A DNA stretch of 43,727 nucleotides, taken from assembly GCA_947484275.1 (NCBI GenBank), contig CANKOY010000029.1, positions 1-43,727 of the forward strand, written 5' to 3'. The first letter of the stretch is position 1, and the number at the start of each line of letters is the position of its first letter. Source of the DNA: Planctomycetota bacterium. Lineage in GTDB: Bacteria > Planctomycetota > UBA1135 > GCA-002686595. The position numbers and the translations under genes are program-made. Below, in pieces: positions 7,672 to 16,471 of the stretch. Below the pieces are notes generated by a model that was not told where the DNA came from, did no database searches, and saw only the letters and a list, made by a program, of their open reading frames with translations.

Positions 7672-8847
7672 ATGAGAATCATCGTCCTTGCCACGAAACC
7701 GCTCGACGTGCGCTCCGGAGATGCGCTGCGGTTCGTCAACGTGGCGCAGCATCTGCGCCCCGCGCACCGGTTCGAGCTGCTTTGCTTCTCGAAACCTGGG
7801 CAAGTGCTCGATTCGCAGTCGGCGGCGGTGTTCGAGCGCGCTTCGCTGGTGCCCTGCCCCAGTGAGGTGGAGCGCTCCTGGCCCGCGCGGCTTTCCTCGG
7901 CGCTCTCGCCGGGGCACTTCATGCCGCGCAGCGAAGACATGCGGCGCGCAATCGCCAGAGTGCTTGCCGCCGAGCCCTGCGATCTGATTTTCGACATTGG
8001 CGGTCTGATGCTGCAGAACTTGCCTCCCTCCGCGACGTCGCCGCCGGTCGTGGTGGACTCCATCGACGAGCCGGGCATCACCCTGGATCGCGCGCTACGG
8101 CGGGCGCAGTGGCACGAAAGGCCGCGACTGTGGCGCACGAAGTGGCTTTACGGTCGCGTCAATGGACTGATCAGCGCGCGCGTCCAAGCCAATGTCTACT
8201 CCTCAGACATCGACGCTGCCTATTACGCACGCCGTTTTCCGCGCTCGCGGGTCGAGTCGATCCCCAACGGAGTCGACGTGGAGCACTATTGCCCTGGCGC
8301 TTCGCCGCCGGATCCAAACCTGATCGCGTTCGAAGGCAACATGGGATTTGCGCCCAACGTGGACGCGGCGCGTCACCTCGCGACCGAAATCATGCCTCTG
8401 CTTTGGCGCTCGCGACCAAGCGTGCGCTTGCAGTTGATCGGCCGCGATCCGGCAGCTGAAGTCCGCGCGCTTGCTTCTGAGCGCGTCGAGGTGACAGGCA
8501 CGGTGGCCGACGTGCGCGAGCAAATGCGCCGGGCAAGCGTGTTCGTCTGCCCCATGCGCATGGGCGCGGGGATCAAGAACAAAGTGCTGCAGGCCCTGGC
8601 CCTGGGCCTGCCGATCGTCGCAACTTCGGAATCCACCGGCGGGCTCGAAGTCGTGGACGGCGAGCACGCATTGATCGCCGACGATCCCGCAAGTTTCGCC
8701 GCAGCAGTCACGCGCCTGCTCGAGTCTGCGGAATTGCGCGCGAAGCTCGGGAGCAACTCGAGACGTCTGGCCGTCACCAAGTACACCTGGAAAATCCAAG
8801 CGCTGCGCTTCGAGCAGTTGTTCCGATCCGTGGCTGTGACGCGCTGA
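7672..8847 (+). CDS. Glycosyltransferase family 4 protein (LPS or exopolysaccharide)
   Basis: This 391-residue protein has the two-domain GT-B layout of GT4. The N-terminal half (MRIIVLATKPLDVRSGDALR) binds acceptor. The C-terminal half holds the GT4 landmarks: SRVESIPNGVDVEHY, IAFEGNMGFAPNVDAARHL, QLIGRDPA, VEVTGTVADVREQMRRASVFVCPMRMGAGIKNKVLQALALGLPIVATSESTGGLE. The E-x7-E region is represented by 'GAGIKNKVLQALALG', as in the PEP-CTERM/exopolysaccharide subset in which the first Glu is replaced. It probably transfers a sugar onto a lipid-linked or LPS acceptor. ATG 7672 is preferred over an upstream in-frame GTG at 7633. It ends 16 bp from the convergent PhoD-like gene. Confidence 0.85.
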   Translation: MRIIVLATKPLDVRSGDALRFVNVAQHLRPAHRFELLCFSKPGQVLDSQSAAVFERASLVPCPSEVERSWPARLSSALSPGHFMPRSEDMRRAIARVLAAEPCDLIFDIGGLMLQNLPPSATSPPVVVDSIDEPGITLDRALRRAQWHERPRLWRTKWLYGRVNGLISARVQANVYSSDIDAAYYARRFPRSRVESIPNGVDVEHYCPGASPPDPNLIAFEGNMGFAPNVDAARHLATEIMPLLWRSRPSVRLQLIGRDPAAEVRALASERVEVTGTVADVREQMRRASVFVCPMRMGAGIKNKVLQALALGLPIVATSESTGGLEVVDGEHALIADDPASFAAAVTRLLESAELRAKLGSNSRRLAVTKYTWKIQALRFEQLFRSVAVTR

Positions 8848-8863
8848 GGCGCCGCGAGCTCGC

Positions 8864-10156
8864 TCACTTCTCCTTGGGCGGCGAAAGCTCTGCGAGGCCC
8901 ATGGTCTTGCTGAACAACTCCTTTCCCGCGCTGTCCAGTATGCGCGCTCGCAACAGAGCACCCTCGGCGCCTCGCGTTGCGTCGACCCGAAGGAAGGCAG
9001 AGGTCGTGCCAACGTCGAACAAGAGTCCCGGCGCATCGACCTTTGCCGATTCGATGACCGACTGGGCCAGGGGCGAACTGATGAACTCCGGCACGTCGTA
9101 GCCTGCCAGAGACTTCACGGGGTGCAGGATGACACGCGAGCGATGGATGTCGCCTCCGATGAGCACGACCCCGCTGATTTTGCGCTCTCCGATCCAGCGC
9201 AGGAGTCCATCGCGCTCGGCCATCCAATGGCACCAACAGTCGCGCTTGTTCGGCCGAACCGCGCTGTTCCATACCATGCCGCAGGCCAGCAGTTTGAAGT
9301 CGGCCTTCGATTTCTGCAGTCCGCGCTGCAGCCAAGTGATTTGCAGGTCTCCGAGCAGCGAGCGCTCACCCTCCGCCAGCGGTGAATTCTCGGTGTCCCC
9401 AAACCAGCGCGTGTCGAGCAAGAACACTTCGATTGGCCCGCGGCGAAACGACTGAAAGATGCCTTCGTCCGCAAGCCCGAGGTCTCCACTGGCGTGATAT
9501 TCAAGGAACGCCCGCCGCACGTTTTCACGGCCCTTGACGCGGCCCCATTGACCGTCGGCCGCATAATCGTGGTCGTCCCAGGTGAAATAGGACGCCGTCT
9601 CGGAGAGCGCGCGGCGCACGGGTTCGAATGCGAAGAACTCGCGGTAGCGCCGGCGCTGAACTTCGAGATCGGTGCTGTCGATGTAGGGCGTGTCGCCGAG
9701 CAGCACCAGGGCATCGGGGCCGCCTGCAGAGATCGCACCCCAGATCGGTTGTTCGGGATAGGCGCGTTCGTTGCTGCAGGAACCAAAGACAACGCTGCTC
9801 TCTATCGCGTCGTCGCCGGCGGGAGTGCGCACGCTCAGCTTTGGGTCGCTCCAGATTTCCTGATCCCCGCGGAAAACGGCCATACCCACGTACTTCGTCG
9901 CCGGCTGCAGGTCGCCGACTCGCCAATGCAATGTCAGGTCGTTCTCCGCGCTGGCAGCGCTGGTCTTGGGCGCGGGGAACTGACTGCTCGAAGTTGGATC
10001 CGTTTTCAACTGCAGTGTGTACTCGCCAGGTGCGGACGCGCGCGCCCAGAAATCCATGCTGCGCGAGTCGCTTCCTCCGCGCAGGGGACCGTGGGTCAGC
10101 GTGGCGGAAGAATCCTGCAGCAAGCAGGCCAGAGTGAAAACCAGCGCAACAGTCAT
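8864..10156 (-). CDS. PhoD-like secreted phosphodiesterase/alkaline phosphatase
   Basis: This 430-residue protein has a short hydrophobic leader (MTVALVFTLACLLQDSSA), so it is exported; a lipoprotein anchor at the Cys is possible but the lipobox is imperfect. Residues about 20-115 form a Fibronectin/PhoD_N-like beta domain (MDFWARA...YTLQLKTD, LQPATKY). The metallophosphatase core then shows SVVFGSCSNE, ALVLLGDTPYIDS, YFTWDDHDYAADGQW, EVFLLDTRWFGD and GVVLIGGDIHRSRV, which supply the Fe/Ca ligands of the PhoD family. It likely releases phosphate from phospho-diesters or monoesters outside the cytoplasm. It stands alone between a convergent GT4 gene and the upstream secreted protein gene, separated by a strong hairpin. 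Its 5' leader also holds a 7-bp stem (10211-10228). Confidence 0.85.
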   Translation of the reverse strand: MTVALVFTLACLLQDSSATLTHGPLRGGSDSRSMDFWARASAPGEYTLQLKTDPTSSSQFPAPKTSAASAENDLTLHWRVGDLQPATKYVGMAVFRGDQEIWSDPKLSVRTPAGDDAIESSVVFGSCSNERAYPEQPIWGAISAGGPDALVLLGDTPYIDSTDLEVQRRRYREFFAFEPVRRALSETASYFTWDDHDYAADGQWGRVKGRENVRRAFLEYHASGDLGLADEGIFQSFRRGPIEVFLLDTRWFGDTENSPLAEGERSLLGDLQITWLQRGLQKSKADFKLLACGMVWNSAVRPNKRDCWCHWMAERDGLLRWIGERKISGVVLIGGDIHRSRVILHPVKSLAGYDVPEFISSPLAQSVIESAKVDAPGLLFDVGTTSAFLRVDATRGAEGALLRARILDSAGKELFSKTMGLAELSPPKEK

Positions 10157-10210
10157 GTGGTTTGGAACTCTACTCTCTGGGCATTCCGCGCGCTGTCAGA
10201 CCCAGCTCTC

Positions 10211-10228
10211 GAAGCGCAGCGGCGCTTC
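10211..10228 (-). promoter_or_regulatory. Short hairpin in the leader of the PhoD-like gene
   Basis: GAAGCGC (10211-10217), a four-base loop and GCGCTTC (10222-10228) form a perfect 7-bp stem 55 bases upstream of the start codon. It could be part of the 5' leader or of the terminator region of the upstream gene. No function can be assigned. Confidence 0.25.
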
Positions 10229-10260
10229 GCAGCCGTCGCAGCCTTGGCCCCATGAAATGC

Positions 10261-10289
10261 GAGCGGGGCGAGCTCAGCTCGCCCCGCTC
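10261..10289 (-). terminator. Strong hairpin after the secreted-protein gene
   Basis: A perfect 13-bp stem, GAGCGGGGCGAGC (10261-10273) and GCTCGCCCCGCTC (10277-10289), encloses a TCA loop. It lies 38 bases past the stop of the minus-strand gene ending at 10328 and before the next minus-strand gene. On that strand it is followed by GCATTTC, only a weak T-run. Confidence 0.75.
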
Positions 10290-10327
10290 CACGCGTCACC
10301 CACAGGGTGGTGACCTTGCCTGCCTGT

Positions 10328-12100
10328 TCAGGGAGTGAAGAAGGCTGAAATCGCGTTCGAGAGGTTCGACAGTTGTCCGCAGGGACCGATCGGATCGCGA
10401 TACCAGGCTTGGAAGTTCCAGGTCGAGCCCGGGAGGATCCAACCTGGCGCAGCGAAGTTGCCGAAGCAGTAGGCCACCAACCCCGGTCCCCAGGTCAGCG
10501 TTCCCGAGCCGCCCGAGGTGGTGGGGTTGAAGCGGAAGATCTGCGGGCCAAGGCACAGGATGCCGTCGCGGAAAGGGACACCGCCGGTGATGTTGACGCT
10601 CTTCAGCAGGATTCCCACGCGGTTGAGGGGAACTTGCGTCGCGCTCAGCACCAGGTTGTCGTTCGTGACGCTCGTCGTGCCCGTGGCACCCAGGATCGCT
10701 CCCACTCCCGTGGAGTTGGTGCAGCCACCCGTCGGGTAGAAGTTCAGGCACGGCGCCGGCGACGGGATTGAGCACTCGCAGAAGGCGCGCGTCAGCAGTT
10801 CACAATCGTCGGGAATCCCGTTGCCGTTGGTGTCCCAGGAATTCCCCGAGCTGATGTCGATCGCGTCCTCCACGCCGTTGCCATTGCAGTCGTTGATCGG
10901 GCCCGAGAGGATCGTCATGCCGTCAAGATCGTCCGAGAGCGCACCGACCACTGCGCGCGACGTCAGCAGTCCCAGGTTTTCCGCTGCGATGTAGATGCCC
11001 GGGAAGGGAATGGGACTGCCGAACAGTGGGGTGGTCAGGATGTCGCCTTCGACGATCGGCAGGCCGAAGATGCTGTCGGGCTGGCCGATGATGTGCGAGC
11101 CGCGGCGCACGCTGAAGAGCAGCATGTCCGTGCCACCGCCGACCCAGTCATTGGGAGTGAGCGACGGCTGGTATCCGGGCGTGCCGTTCTCGCGAACGAT
11201 CAGCCCGTCGACGTCGTCGCTTGAACCCGTGAGGTTGAGTCCAAGGGCCGCGGCCGGCGCGTAGAGCACCGGCGGACCACCGGGTGCGGCGGAGAACAGA
11301 ATGTCGGCGCCGACGAAGCCATGGGCCTGGGCGGAGCCCGAATTGAAGATGCCGGTCAGCGGATCGACGAAGATGTCGTCGAGCGTGAAGTACACGCCGC
11401 TGATGGGAAAGCCCGACGGCGGCCCCATCATCGCCAGGGCATCGACGTTGTCGCCGGGGTTGGCCGTGGTGAAGGGCTCGTTCAAGCCGATTCCGCCGTA
11501 CTGTGCGCCGGAGCCTGAGATCATCCCGTTTCCGTCGACCACCGCGACGTTGCCCGGCGTCGTCGCCGCGAAGGGCGCAAGCGGACCGACGCCCAGGCCC
11601 AGGTCGATGAAGATGTCAGACGGCGCGTCGCCGAAGGCCGCCTCGCTCACAACATCCGGCCAGGCGGCTGAGAACAAACCCGTGGCGTAGCGATCAACGG
11701 AAAAGGCAAATCGGGTCACCAGCGGAAAGCCCGGCCCAGTCAGCGGATCATTGCCGTACGACATGCCGTCGACTTCGACAATGCAAGGCGTGCCGCCGGG
11801 GTGGCCCGCGCAGGGCAGGTGCCCCCACAGACCCAGGCCCGGGCCCGGCGCGAAACCGGCGTTGATCACCATGTCCGGTGTCGCGAGAGGCCCGAGCATC
11901 GGCACGCCGGCTGCCGGCAGAAGAATGTCGCCCTCGGTGATCGGGAAGGCGTAGTTGCTGCTGGGAATCCCGACCGAATTGCCGTGCCAGTCCACGGAGA
12001 ACGAGATCTGCTGGAAAGCCTGGGCGGATTGGAAGCTGGCAGCGAGCAGGGTGAAGCAGACTGTGAGGCCGGCGCGGAAGGTCGAATTTTGGTTCAGCAT
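10328..12100 (-). CDS. Large secreted planctomycete-type protein with Ca-binding repeat
   Basis: This is a 590-residue exported protein. A Sec signal peptide (residues 1-28, core LTVCFTLLAASFQSAQA) precedes FQQISFSV. The body holds divergent repeats whose recurring phrases are 'PITEGDILLP' and 'PIVEGDILTT', 'RFAFSVD' and 'LLFSVRR', and 'DNVDALAM', 'DDVDGLIV' and 'DDLDGMTI'. A calcium-binding dockerin/thrombospondin-3-like segment follows (DCNGNGVEDAIDISSG, DTNGNGIPDDCE). The last 150 residues (from FCECSIPSPAP to NAISAFFTP) form a beta-rich Cys-containing domain with 'NSTG', 'GILCLGP' and 'TWNFQAWYRDP', which I recognise as a C-terminal domain common in planctomycete secreted proteins. It may serve surface attachment or secretion. 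No enzyme motif is seen. The 220 bp upstream of the start hold nothing I recognise. Confidence 0.75.
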   Translation of the reverse strand: MLNQNSTFRAGLTVCFTLLAASFQSAQAFQQISFSVDWHGNSVGIPSSNYAFPITEGDILLPAAGVPMLGPLATPDMVINAGFAPGPGLGLWGHLPCAGHPGGTPCIVEVDGMSYGNDPLTGPGFPLVTRFAFSVDRYATGLFSAAWPDVVSEAAFGDAPSDIFIDLGLGVGPLAPFAATTPGNVAVVDGNGMISGSGAQYGGIGLNEPFTTANPGDNVDALAMMGPPSGFPISGVYFTLDDIFVDPLTGIFNSGSAQAHGFVGADILFSAAPGGPPVLYAPAAALGLNLTGSSDDVDGLIVRENGTPGYQPSLTPNDWVGGGTDMLLFSVRRGSHIIGQPDSIFGLPIVEGDILTTPLFGSPIPFPGIYIAAENLGLLTSRAVVGALSDDLDGMTILSGPINDCNGNGVEDAIDISSGNSWDTNGNGIPDDCELLTRAFCECSIPSPAPCLNFYPTGGCTNSTGVGAILGATGTTSVTNDNLVLSATQVPLNRVGILLKSVNITGGVPFRDGILCLGPQIFRFNPTTSGGSGTLTWGPGLVAYCFGNFAAPGWILPGSTWNFQAWYRDPIGPCGQLSNLSNAISAFFTP

Positions 12101-12321
12101 CGAAGCACGATTCCTTTTCGAGGTGGTCTGTGGGGGACCGAGGCCGTTCCGTCCTGACGAGGACGAATTCGAGCTCCCGGGCACCCCTGAGTGAGCCCCG
12201 GTGCGCGCCCGCGACAGGAATCCCGGAGTTCCTGAACAGTGCCCCTGGCTCGTTCGCCAGGGCCGAGGTGGATCGCGCACCCAGGTCCGCCCTCGCCGCG
12301 GGGACGCCCCGTAGCACCGAC

Positions 12322-14004
12322 TCAGCGGGGCGCAGCTCCGCGCCGCAGCGCCACGACCTCGGTTTCCCGACCCCTGGAGTAGTTGAAGCCGTGCACGTTG
12401 GCGAATTCGCGCAGCTCGCCGCCGCCATTGCGCGCCACAAATTCGTTCAGCTTGACGCGCGTGGTGACCAAGACGCCGTCGCCGGGCTCCAGCGACCACG
12501 CGTCAAGTGATCGCACGTCGGGCAAGGGCACGATAGTCACCGGTCCCCAATAGAAGTTGAGGCTCGGCTCGTCGAACCCAAAGGTCGCCATGGGCGGCGC
12601 ACCGATGTTGGCTGCGCGCATCGCCGTCACCAGCCGCGGCGCGAGCTTGAGATTTTCCACCCGCGGCAACACCAACGCGCCGAGCGTCACCCAGATCGCC
12701 GTCGCCCCAGCGATCGAGGCCAGTACCCCGTGGCGCCAACGTCCGCGGCGGTGCAGATGGATCGCAATCACGCCCTGGATCAACACGACGGCGGCGAGAA
12801 CTAGCACAGGTCCGGCAATGGGCGCGGCCACGGGCTGAAGTGACAAGAAGACCAGTGCGCTGACTGCTAGGGCGAGCACGACACCGTAAAACCACACGCC
12901 CCGGCGCAGCCATTTCATTTCGCCCTCGGCGAGCGCCCGTCGTTCTGCGGCATCGATGGTGGCAGCCACCGCCAGCGCCAACGCGGGCGCGATCGGCATC
13001 ACGTAGTGGGCGAGCTTCGTGGCCACCAGGCTCATCAAGCAGAACGGCGCGATGGTCCAACCCAGGAGCAGGGCGCGCTGTTTCGCATCGCCGATGCGAC
13101 CGCGCCAGAGGGCAACCAAAGCCGCTGGCAGCTGCAGGGTCCAGGGCACGAACCCGATTGCGACCACCGGGACGTAGTAGAAGAGGTAGAGCAGGTAGTT
13201 TGACCCGTGTCCCTCCATGGGCTTGAGCACGCGGCTGCCCACGTGTTTCCCGAGTCCGCGATTCAAGAACTCGCCAGCGGTGGCTTCATTGGCCGGCACC
13301 GCCCAGGCCAGGAAGATCAGAACGCTCGCCACGGCGGCGATCGAAAGCCTCCAGCCGAAGCCCTTGGCCAGGGCTCCCTTCCCGCGCAGGATCCAGAGCG
13401 TCAGCAGGATCGAGAGCATTGGCACCGCCAAGCCCACGGGCCCCTTGGTCAGCTGCGCTGCGCCCAAGGCCACGGCCAGCAGCACGAACCGGCCCGCGGT
13501 CCATCCGCGCTGGAGCATCTCCGCGAAGCACACGATTGCGGCGGTCGTGCAGGCCAGCAAAACCGCGTCCGCCGTGGCGACCGTGCCCTCCACCATGGCC
13601 AGGGGCGCCAAGGCCAGAATCACCGGGGCAAGGAGCGCCGCCCACCCCGACATGAGCCGCCGCGCCACCAAAAACGTCAGCCCAGCGGTCAGGGCCAGTC
13701 CCAGCGGAGCGAAGGCGCGCACGGCCCATTCGCTCACCCCGAACAGGCTGATCGGGATCGCCATCAGCCAGTAGATGAGAATCGGCTTGTCCGGCCGCAG
13801 CTCTCCGTTGAAGGTCGGGAAGAGCCACTGGCCGTTCGCAACCATCTCGACCGCCGCCTGGGAGAAGCGCGGCTCGTCGCGGTCCCACAGGGTCGAGCGG
13901 GTGGTCATCCAGGTCGCCAATGCGAAGATGGCGAGCAACACGGCCGCGATCTGCCAGGCCGAGGAGCGACCGGTCGAATGCGAGAAACCAGGGGCCGGGA
14001 GCAT
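12322..14004 (-). CDS. Membrane glycosyltransferase, GT39/ArnT-like
   Basis: This 560-residue polytopic protein resembles ArnT and the dolichyl-phosphate-mannose mannosyltransferases. After the first membrane helix (IAAVLLAIFALATWM) comes the periplasmic catalytic loop LWDRDEPRFSQAAVEMVANGQWLFP followed by FNGELRPDKPILIYWLMA, corresponding to the ArnT 'DE.RYAEIAREM...W.VP..NG..Y.EKP...YW' signature with the essential Asp-Glu pair. About ten further hydrophobic helices follow, and a soluble C-terminal region (from about 430) ends the protein. It would transfer a sugar from a polyprenyl-phosphate donor to lipid A or another acceptor in the periplasm. Its nearness to LPS genes fits lipid A modification, but a protein-glycosylation role is equally possible. 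It is divergent from the metallopeptidase gene at 14185. Confidence 0.85.
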   Translation of the reverse strand: MLPAPGFSHSTGRSSAWQIAAVLLAIFALATWMTTRSTLWDRDEPRFSQAAVEMVANGQWLFPTFNGELRPDKPILIYWLMAIPISLFGVSEWAVRAFAPLGLALTAGLTFLVARRLMSGWAALLAPVILALAPLAMVEGTVATADAVLLACTTAAIVCFAEMLQRGWTAGRFVLLAVALGAAQLTKGPVGLAVPMLSILLTLWILRGKGALAKGFGWRLSIAAVASVLIFLAWAVPANEATAGEFLNRGLGKHVGSRVLKPMEGHGSNYLLYLFYYVPVVAIGFVPWTLQLPAALVALWRGRIGDAKQRALLLGWTIAPFCLMSLVATKLAHYVMPIAPALALAVAATIDAAERRALAEGEMKWLRRGVWFYGVVLALAVSALVFLSLQPVAAPIAGPVLVLAAVVLIQGVIAIHLHRRGRWRHGVLASIAGATAIWVTLGALVLPRVENLKLAPRLVTAMRAANIGAPPMATFGFDEPSLNFYWGPVTIVPLPDVRSLDAWSLEPGDGVLVTTRVKLNEFVARNGGGELREFANVHGFNYSRGRETEVVALRRGAAPR

Positions 14005-14184
14005 GGGCGGCGAATGCTATCCGGGGGGTCCCGGGAGCCCGCTGTTCAGGGCTGAAAACCGCCGGACGCGTAGGGAATTCTGGCCGAAAACCTGCCCTCC
14101 AAGCCCCAGGAAGGGGCTTTTGGGTCACCCAGCTAGAGGGATCCGGGGCGCTGTTCTAGCGTGGGGGGCTCGCCCGAGGGCGCC

Positions 14185-15213
14185 ATGGCCGAACCGCAAG
14201 CAAGATTCCAGGAGGCCAACCTCCGCACCGAGCGCATCCGCGACCTCGGCCTCTCGATCGAGGGCACGCGCCTGGAGTCCGTGATCACGGAATTTCAGGC
14301 CGAGGTCAGTGCGCTGGAGCTGTCTCACCTGCGGCCCACGTTCTACCTGTCCACGGAGTGGGGAGTAGTCTTCGGCAGCCAGAGCATCGCACTGCCCTTC
14401 TACCTGGCGCGGCCCGAACTGGAGGCGATTCAGGTGGAACAGGTGGGGCACCTCGAGGGCGCCGGCCGCGCCGAAATCCTGCGCTACCTGCGCCACGAGT
14501 TCGGGCACGTCGTGAACTACGCCTACCACCTGTTCGAGAGCGAAGAATGGGTGCGCCAGTTCGGCTCGATCACCCAGCCCTACATGGAGGAGTACCGGCC
14601 AAAGCCCTTCAGTCGACGCTTCGTGCGCCACTTGCCCGGCTGGTACGCACAAAAGCACCCCGACGAGGACTGGGCCGAGACCCTGGCGGTGTGGATGACG
14701 CCCAAGAAGGACTGGCGCAAGACCTACAAGAGCTGGCCCACGGCACTGGCGAAGCTGGAGTACTGCGACCGAATCATGGTCGAGCTTCGCGAGCGCGCGT
14801 TGGTCGAGACGGCCCAGGATCGCGACGAGGACGTGGGCGAGCTCGCCTACTCATTGCAGGAGTACTACAGCAAACTCGATCAGGGGCAGGACGCGCTGCC
14901 GCCGGGGCTCGAGGGCGCGCTGACGGCGATGTTCGAGGACATCGACGCGCCCGAAAGCGCTTCCACCGAAGCGCGCAAGCCAGCCTCCGCGCTGTTGCGC
15001 GGCATGGAGCGCGATCTCGTGGCAAACGTCTATCTGTGGACCGGCCATTTCCCCGAGCGCACGCGTGCGCTGGTGCGCCAGCTCGCCCTGCGCGCCGAAG
15101 AATTGCAGCAGGTCTACCCCGCGGATCAGGAAACGCGCCAACGCATTGCGATCACCACGTTCGTCACGGCGCTCGCGATGAACCACGTGCACCGCGGGTC
15201 GTATTTGCCGTGA
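14185..15213 (+). CDS. Putative zinc-binding metallopeptidase
   Basis: This 342-residue, apparently cytoplasmic protein has a zincin motif HEFGH (residues 104-108) in YLRHEFGHVVNYAYHLFE and a likely third ligand in DEDWAETLAVWMTP (Glu about 165). The surrounding phrases 'EEYRPKPFSRRFVRHLPGWYAQKHPDEDWAET' match a conserved bacterial family usually named putative zinc-binding metallopeptidase, of unknown substrate. No signal peptide or membrane helix is seen. ATG 14185 is preferred to an in-frame GTG at 14161, because the added residues are not conserved in style. The gene ends 75 bp from the tail of an ATP-grasp ligase gene on the opposite strand; I recall the two families being neighbours in other genomes, so they may make and trim the same peptide-like product. 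Confidence 0.75.
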   Translation: MAEPQARFQEANLRTERIRDLGLSIEGTRLESVITEFQAEVSALELSHLRPTFYLSTEWGVVFGSQSIALPFYLARPELEAIQVEQVGHLEGAGRAEILRYLRHEFGHVVNYAYHLFESEEWVRQFGSITQPYMEEYRPKPFSRRFVRHLPGWYAQKHPDEDWAETLAVWMTPKKDWRKTYKSWPTALAKLEYCDRIMVELRERALVETAQDRDEDVGELAYSLQEYYSKLDQGQDALPPGLEGALTAMFEDIDAPESASTEARKPASALLRGMERDLVANVYLWTGHFPERTRALVRQLALRAEELQQVYPADQETRQRIAITTFVTALAMNHVHRGSYLP

Positions 15214-15288
15214 AGCCGCCGGCTGCGGCGCCCTTGCGGAGTACGAAGGATCTGACGGAGTTGCGGCGTGGGGCCCTCGGGGCCGCGC

Positions 15289-16260
15289 TCAGCGCCTGCG
15301 CTCGAGTGCCAACTCCACGATGCGTTCGAGCAGGTCCTCATATGCAATTCCCGCGGCCTTTGCGGCCATGGCGAGTTCGCTGCTGCGCTCGAGATAGCAA
15401 CTGGCGTTGAGTTCGATGACGTAGATGTTCCCGGCCTCGTCCATGCGCAAGTCGACGCGGCCGTAATCGCGCACGCGCAGCGCGACGTAGGCATCGAGGG
15501 CGATCTTCTTGATCTTTTCGTCGAGCTCAGCCGGCAGATCGGCGACCACGACATTCGAGCCCTTGTACTCAGCGCTCTCGGTGTCCCACTTCGCCTTGGC
15601 GTCGAGGATGTTGGGCGCGCCTTCGGGCATGCCTGAAAAATCGACCTCAAGCACTGGCAACACCTGGGGCGAGCGGTTGCCCAAGAGACCCACGAAAAAC
15701 TCGCGGCCTTCGATGAACTCCTCCACAAGCGCGGAGTCCTTGAGGCGGTGAATCGCGTTGATGCGCTCGGTCAGCTCCTTCGGTGAGCGCACCACGGACT
15801 TCGCGCTGATGCCGATCGATGCGTCCATGCGCAGGGGCTTGACGAACATCGGGAAGCGCAAATTGTCGGCCGATTTCGTGTCAGCATCGACCGGGATCAC
15901 CGCGTAGTCGGGGTAGAGGATCTTCTCGTAGGCGAGGATCTTCTTCGTGATGCCCTTGTCCTCCTGAAGATAAAACTCGCCAGGCCCACCGCCGGTGTAG
16001 GGCAGACCCAGGAGGTCGAGCACGCCGACCACGCCGATCGAGCCCAGCTGCGTCTTCCCAAACGTCTCCATCAAATTGAAGATCAGGTCGGGTTTGCGCT
16101 CCTTCAGGCCCTCCACGAGCTTGACCATGTTGCCGCGCACGCCAAAGACCGACACGTCGTGGCCCTTGGCGGTCAGGGCGGCGGAAACCTGGTCGATCAC
16201 CACGTCGTAGCTCTTCGCGTCGCGTTCCTTCTCCAGGTGGGTCAGGACGGTGATGATCAT
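15289..16260 (-). CDS. ATP-grasp ligase, D-alanine-D-alanine ligase-like
   Basis: This 323-residue protein has the three-part ATP-grasp fold. The N-terminal domain (MIITVLTHLEKERDAKSYDVVIDQ) includes DLIFNLMETFG, equal to the Ddl 'D.VFN..HG' region, and GLPYTGGGPGEFYLQEDKGITKKIL, equal to Ddl 'G.P YTG......A..DK...K'. The ATP site follows in FPMFVKPLRMDASIGIS and EEFIEGREFFVGLLGN, and the Mg ligands in GRVDLRMDEAGNIYVIELNASCYLE. The family 'E.N..PG' ending is here ELNASCYLE, so the acceptor pocket differs from true D-Ala-D-Ala ligases. It probably joins an amino acid or amine to a carboxylate. It is tail to tail with the zinc metallopeptidase gene and divergent from the radical SAM operon. 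Confidence 0.78.
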   Translation of the reverse strand: MIITVLTHLEKERDAKSYDVVIDQVSAALTAKGHDVSVFGVRGNMVKLVEGLKERKPDLIFNLMETFGKTQLGSIGVVGVLDLLGLPYTGGGPGEFYLQEDKGITKKILAYEKILYPDYAVIPVDADTKSADNLRFPMFVKPLRMDASIGISAKSVVRSPKELTERINAIHRLKDSALVEEFIEGREFFVGLLGNRSPQVLPVLEVDFSGMPEGAPNILDAKAKWDTESAEYKGSNVVVADLPAELDEKIKKIALDAYVALRVRDYGRVDLRMDEAGNIYVIELNASCYLERSSELAMAAKAAGIAYEDLLERIVELALERRR

Positions 16261-16471
16261 GGTTGGCCGCTCATGGGAAGCGGAGTGAATCGAGGTCCGG
16301 GCGCGGGCTCAAGGAATTTCCGCCGCCCGAGGGCGCGCGCGGGCCGTGAAGCGTGATCGGCGAGCGCGGCGGCGAGCTTTCGGGTCGCCGCCGAGGGGCG
16401 GGTCGGATTCGGGACTGTCGCGGGGCCGATTCGTCAGTATCCTGGCGCGATTCCCCGCGGGAATTCCGGCC

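Noticed and set aside
15214-15288. A terminator between the metallopeptidase and ATP-grasp genes
   Set aside because: The only stem seen is about 5 bp (GCCGC/GCGGC) with no T-run, too weak to annotate.
16261-16471. Possible sigma-54 promoters upstream of the radical SAM operon, and in other divergent regions
   Set aside because: I looked for a TGGC...TTGC-type pair with the correct spacing and found no convincing match.
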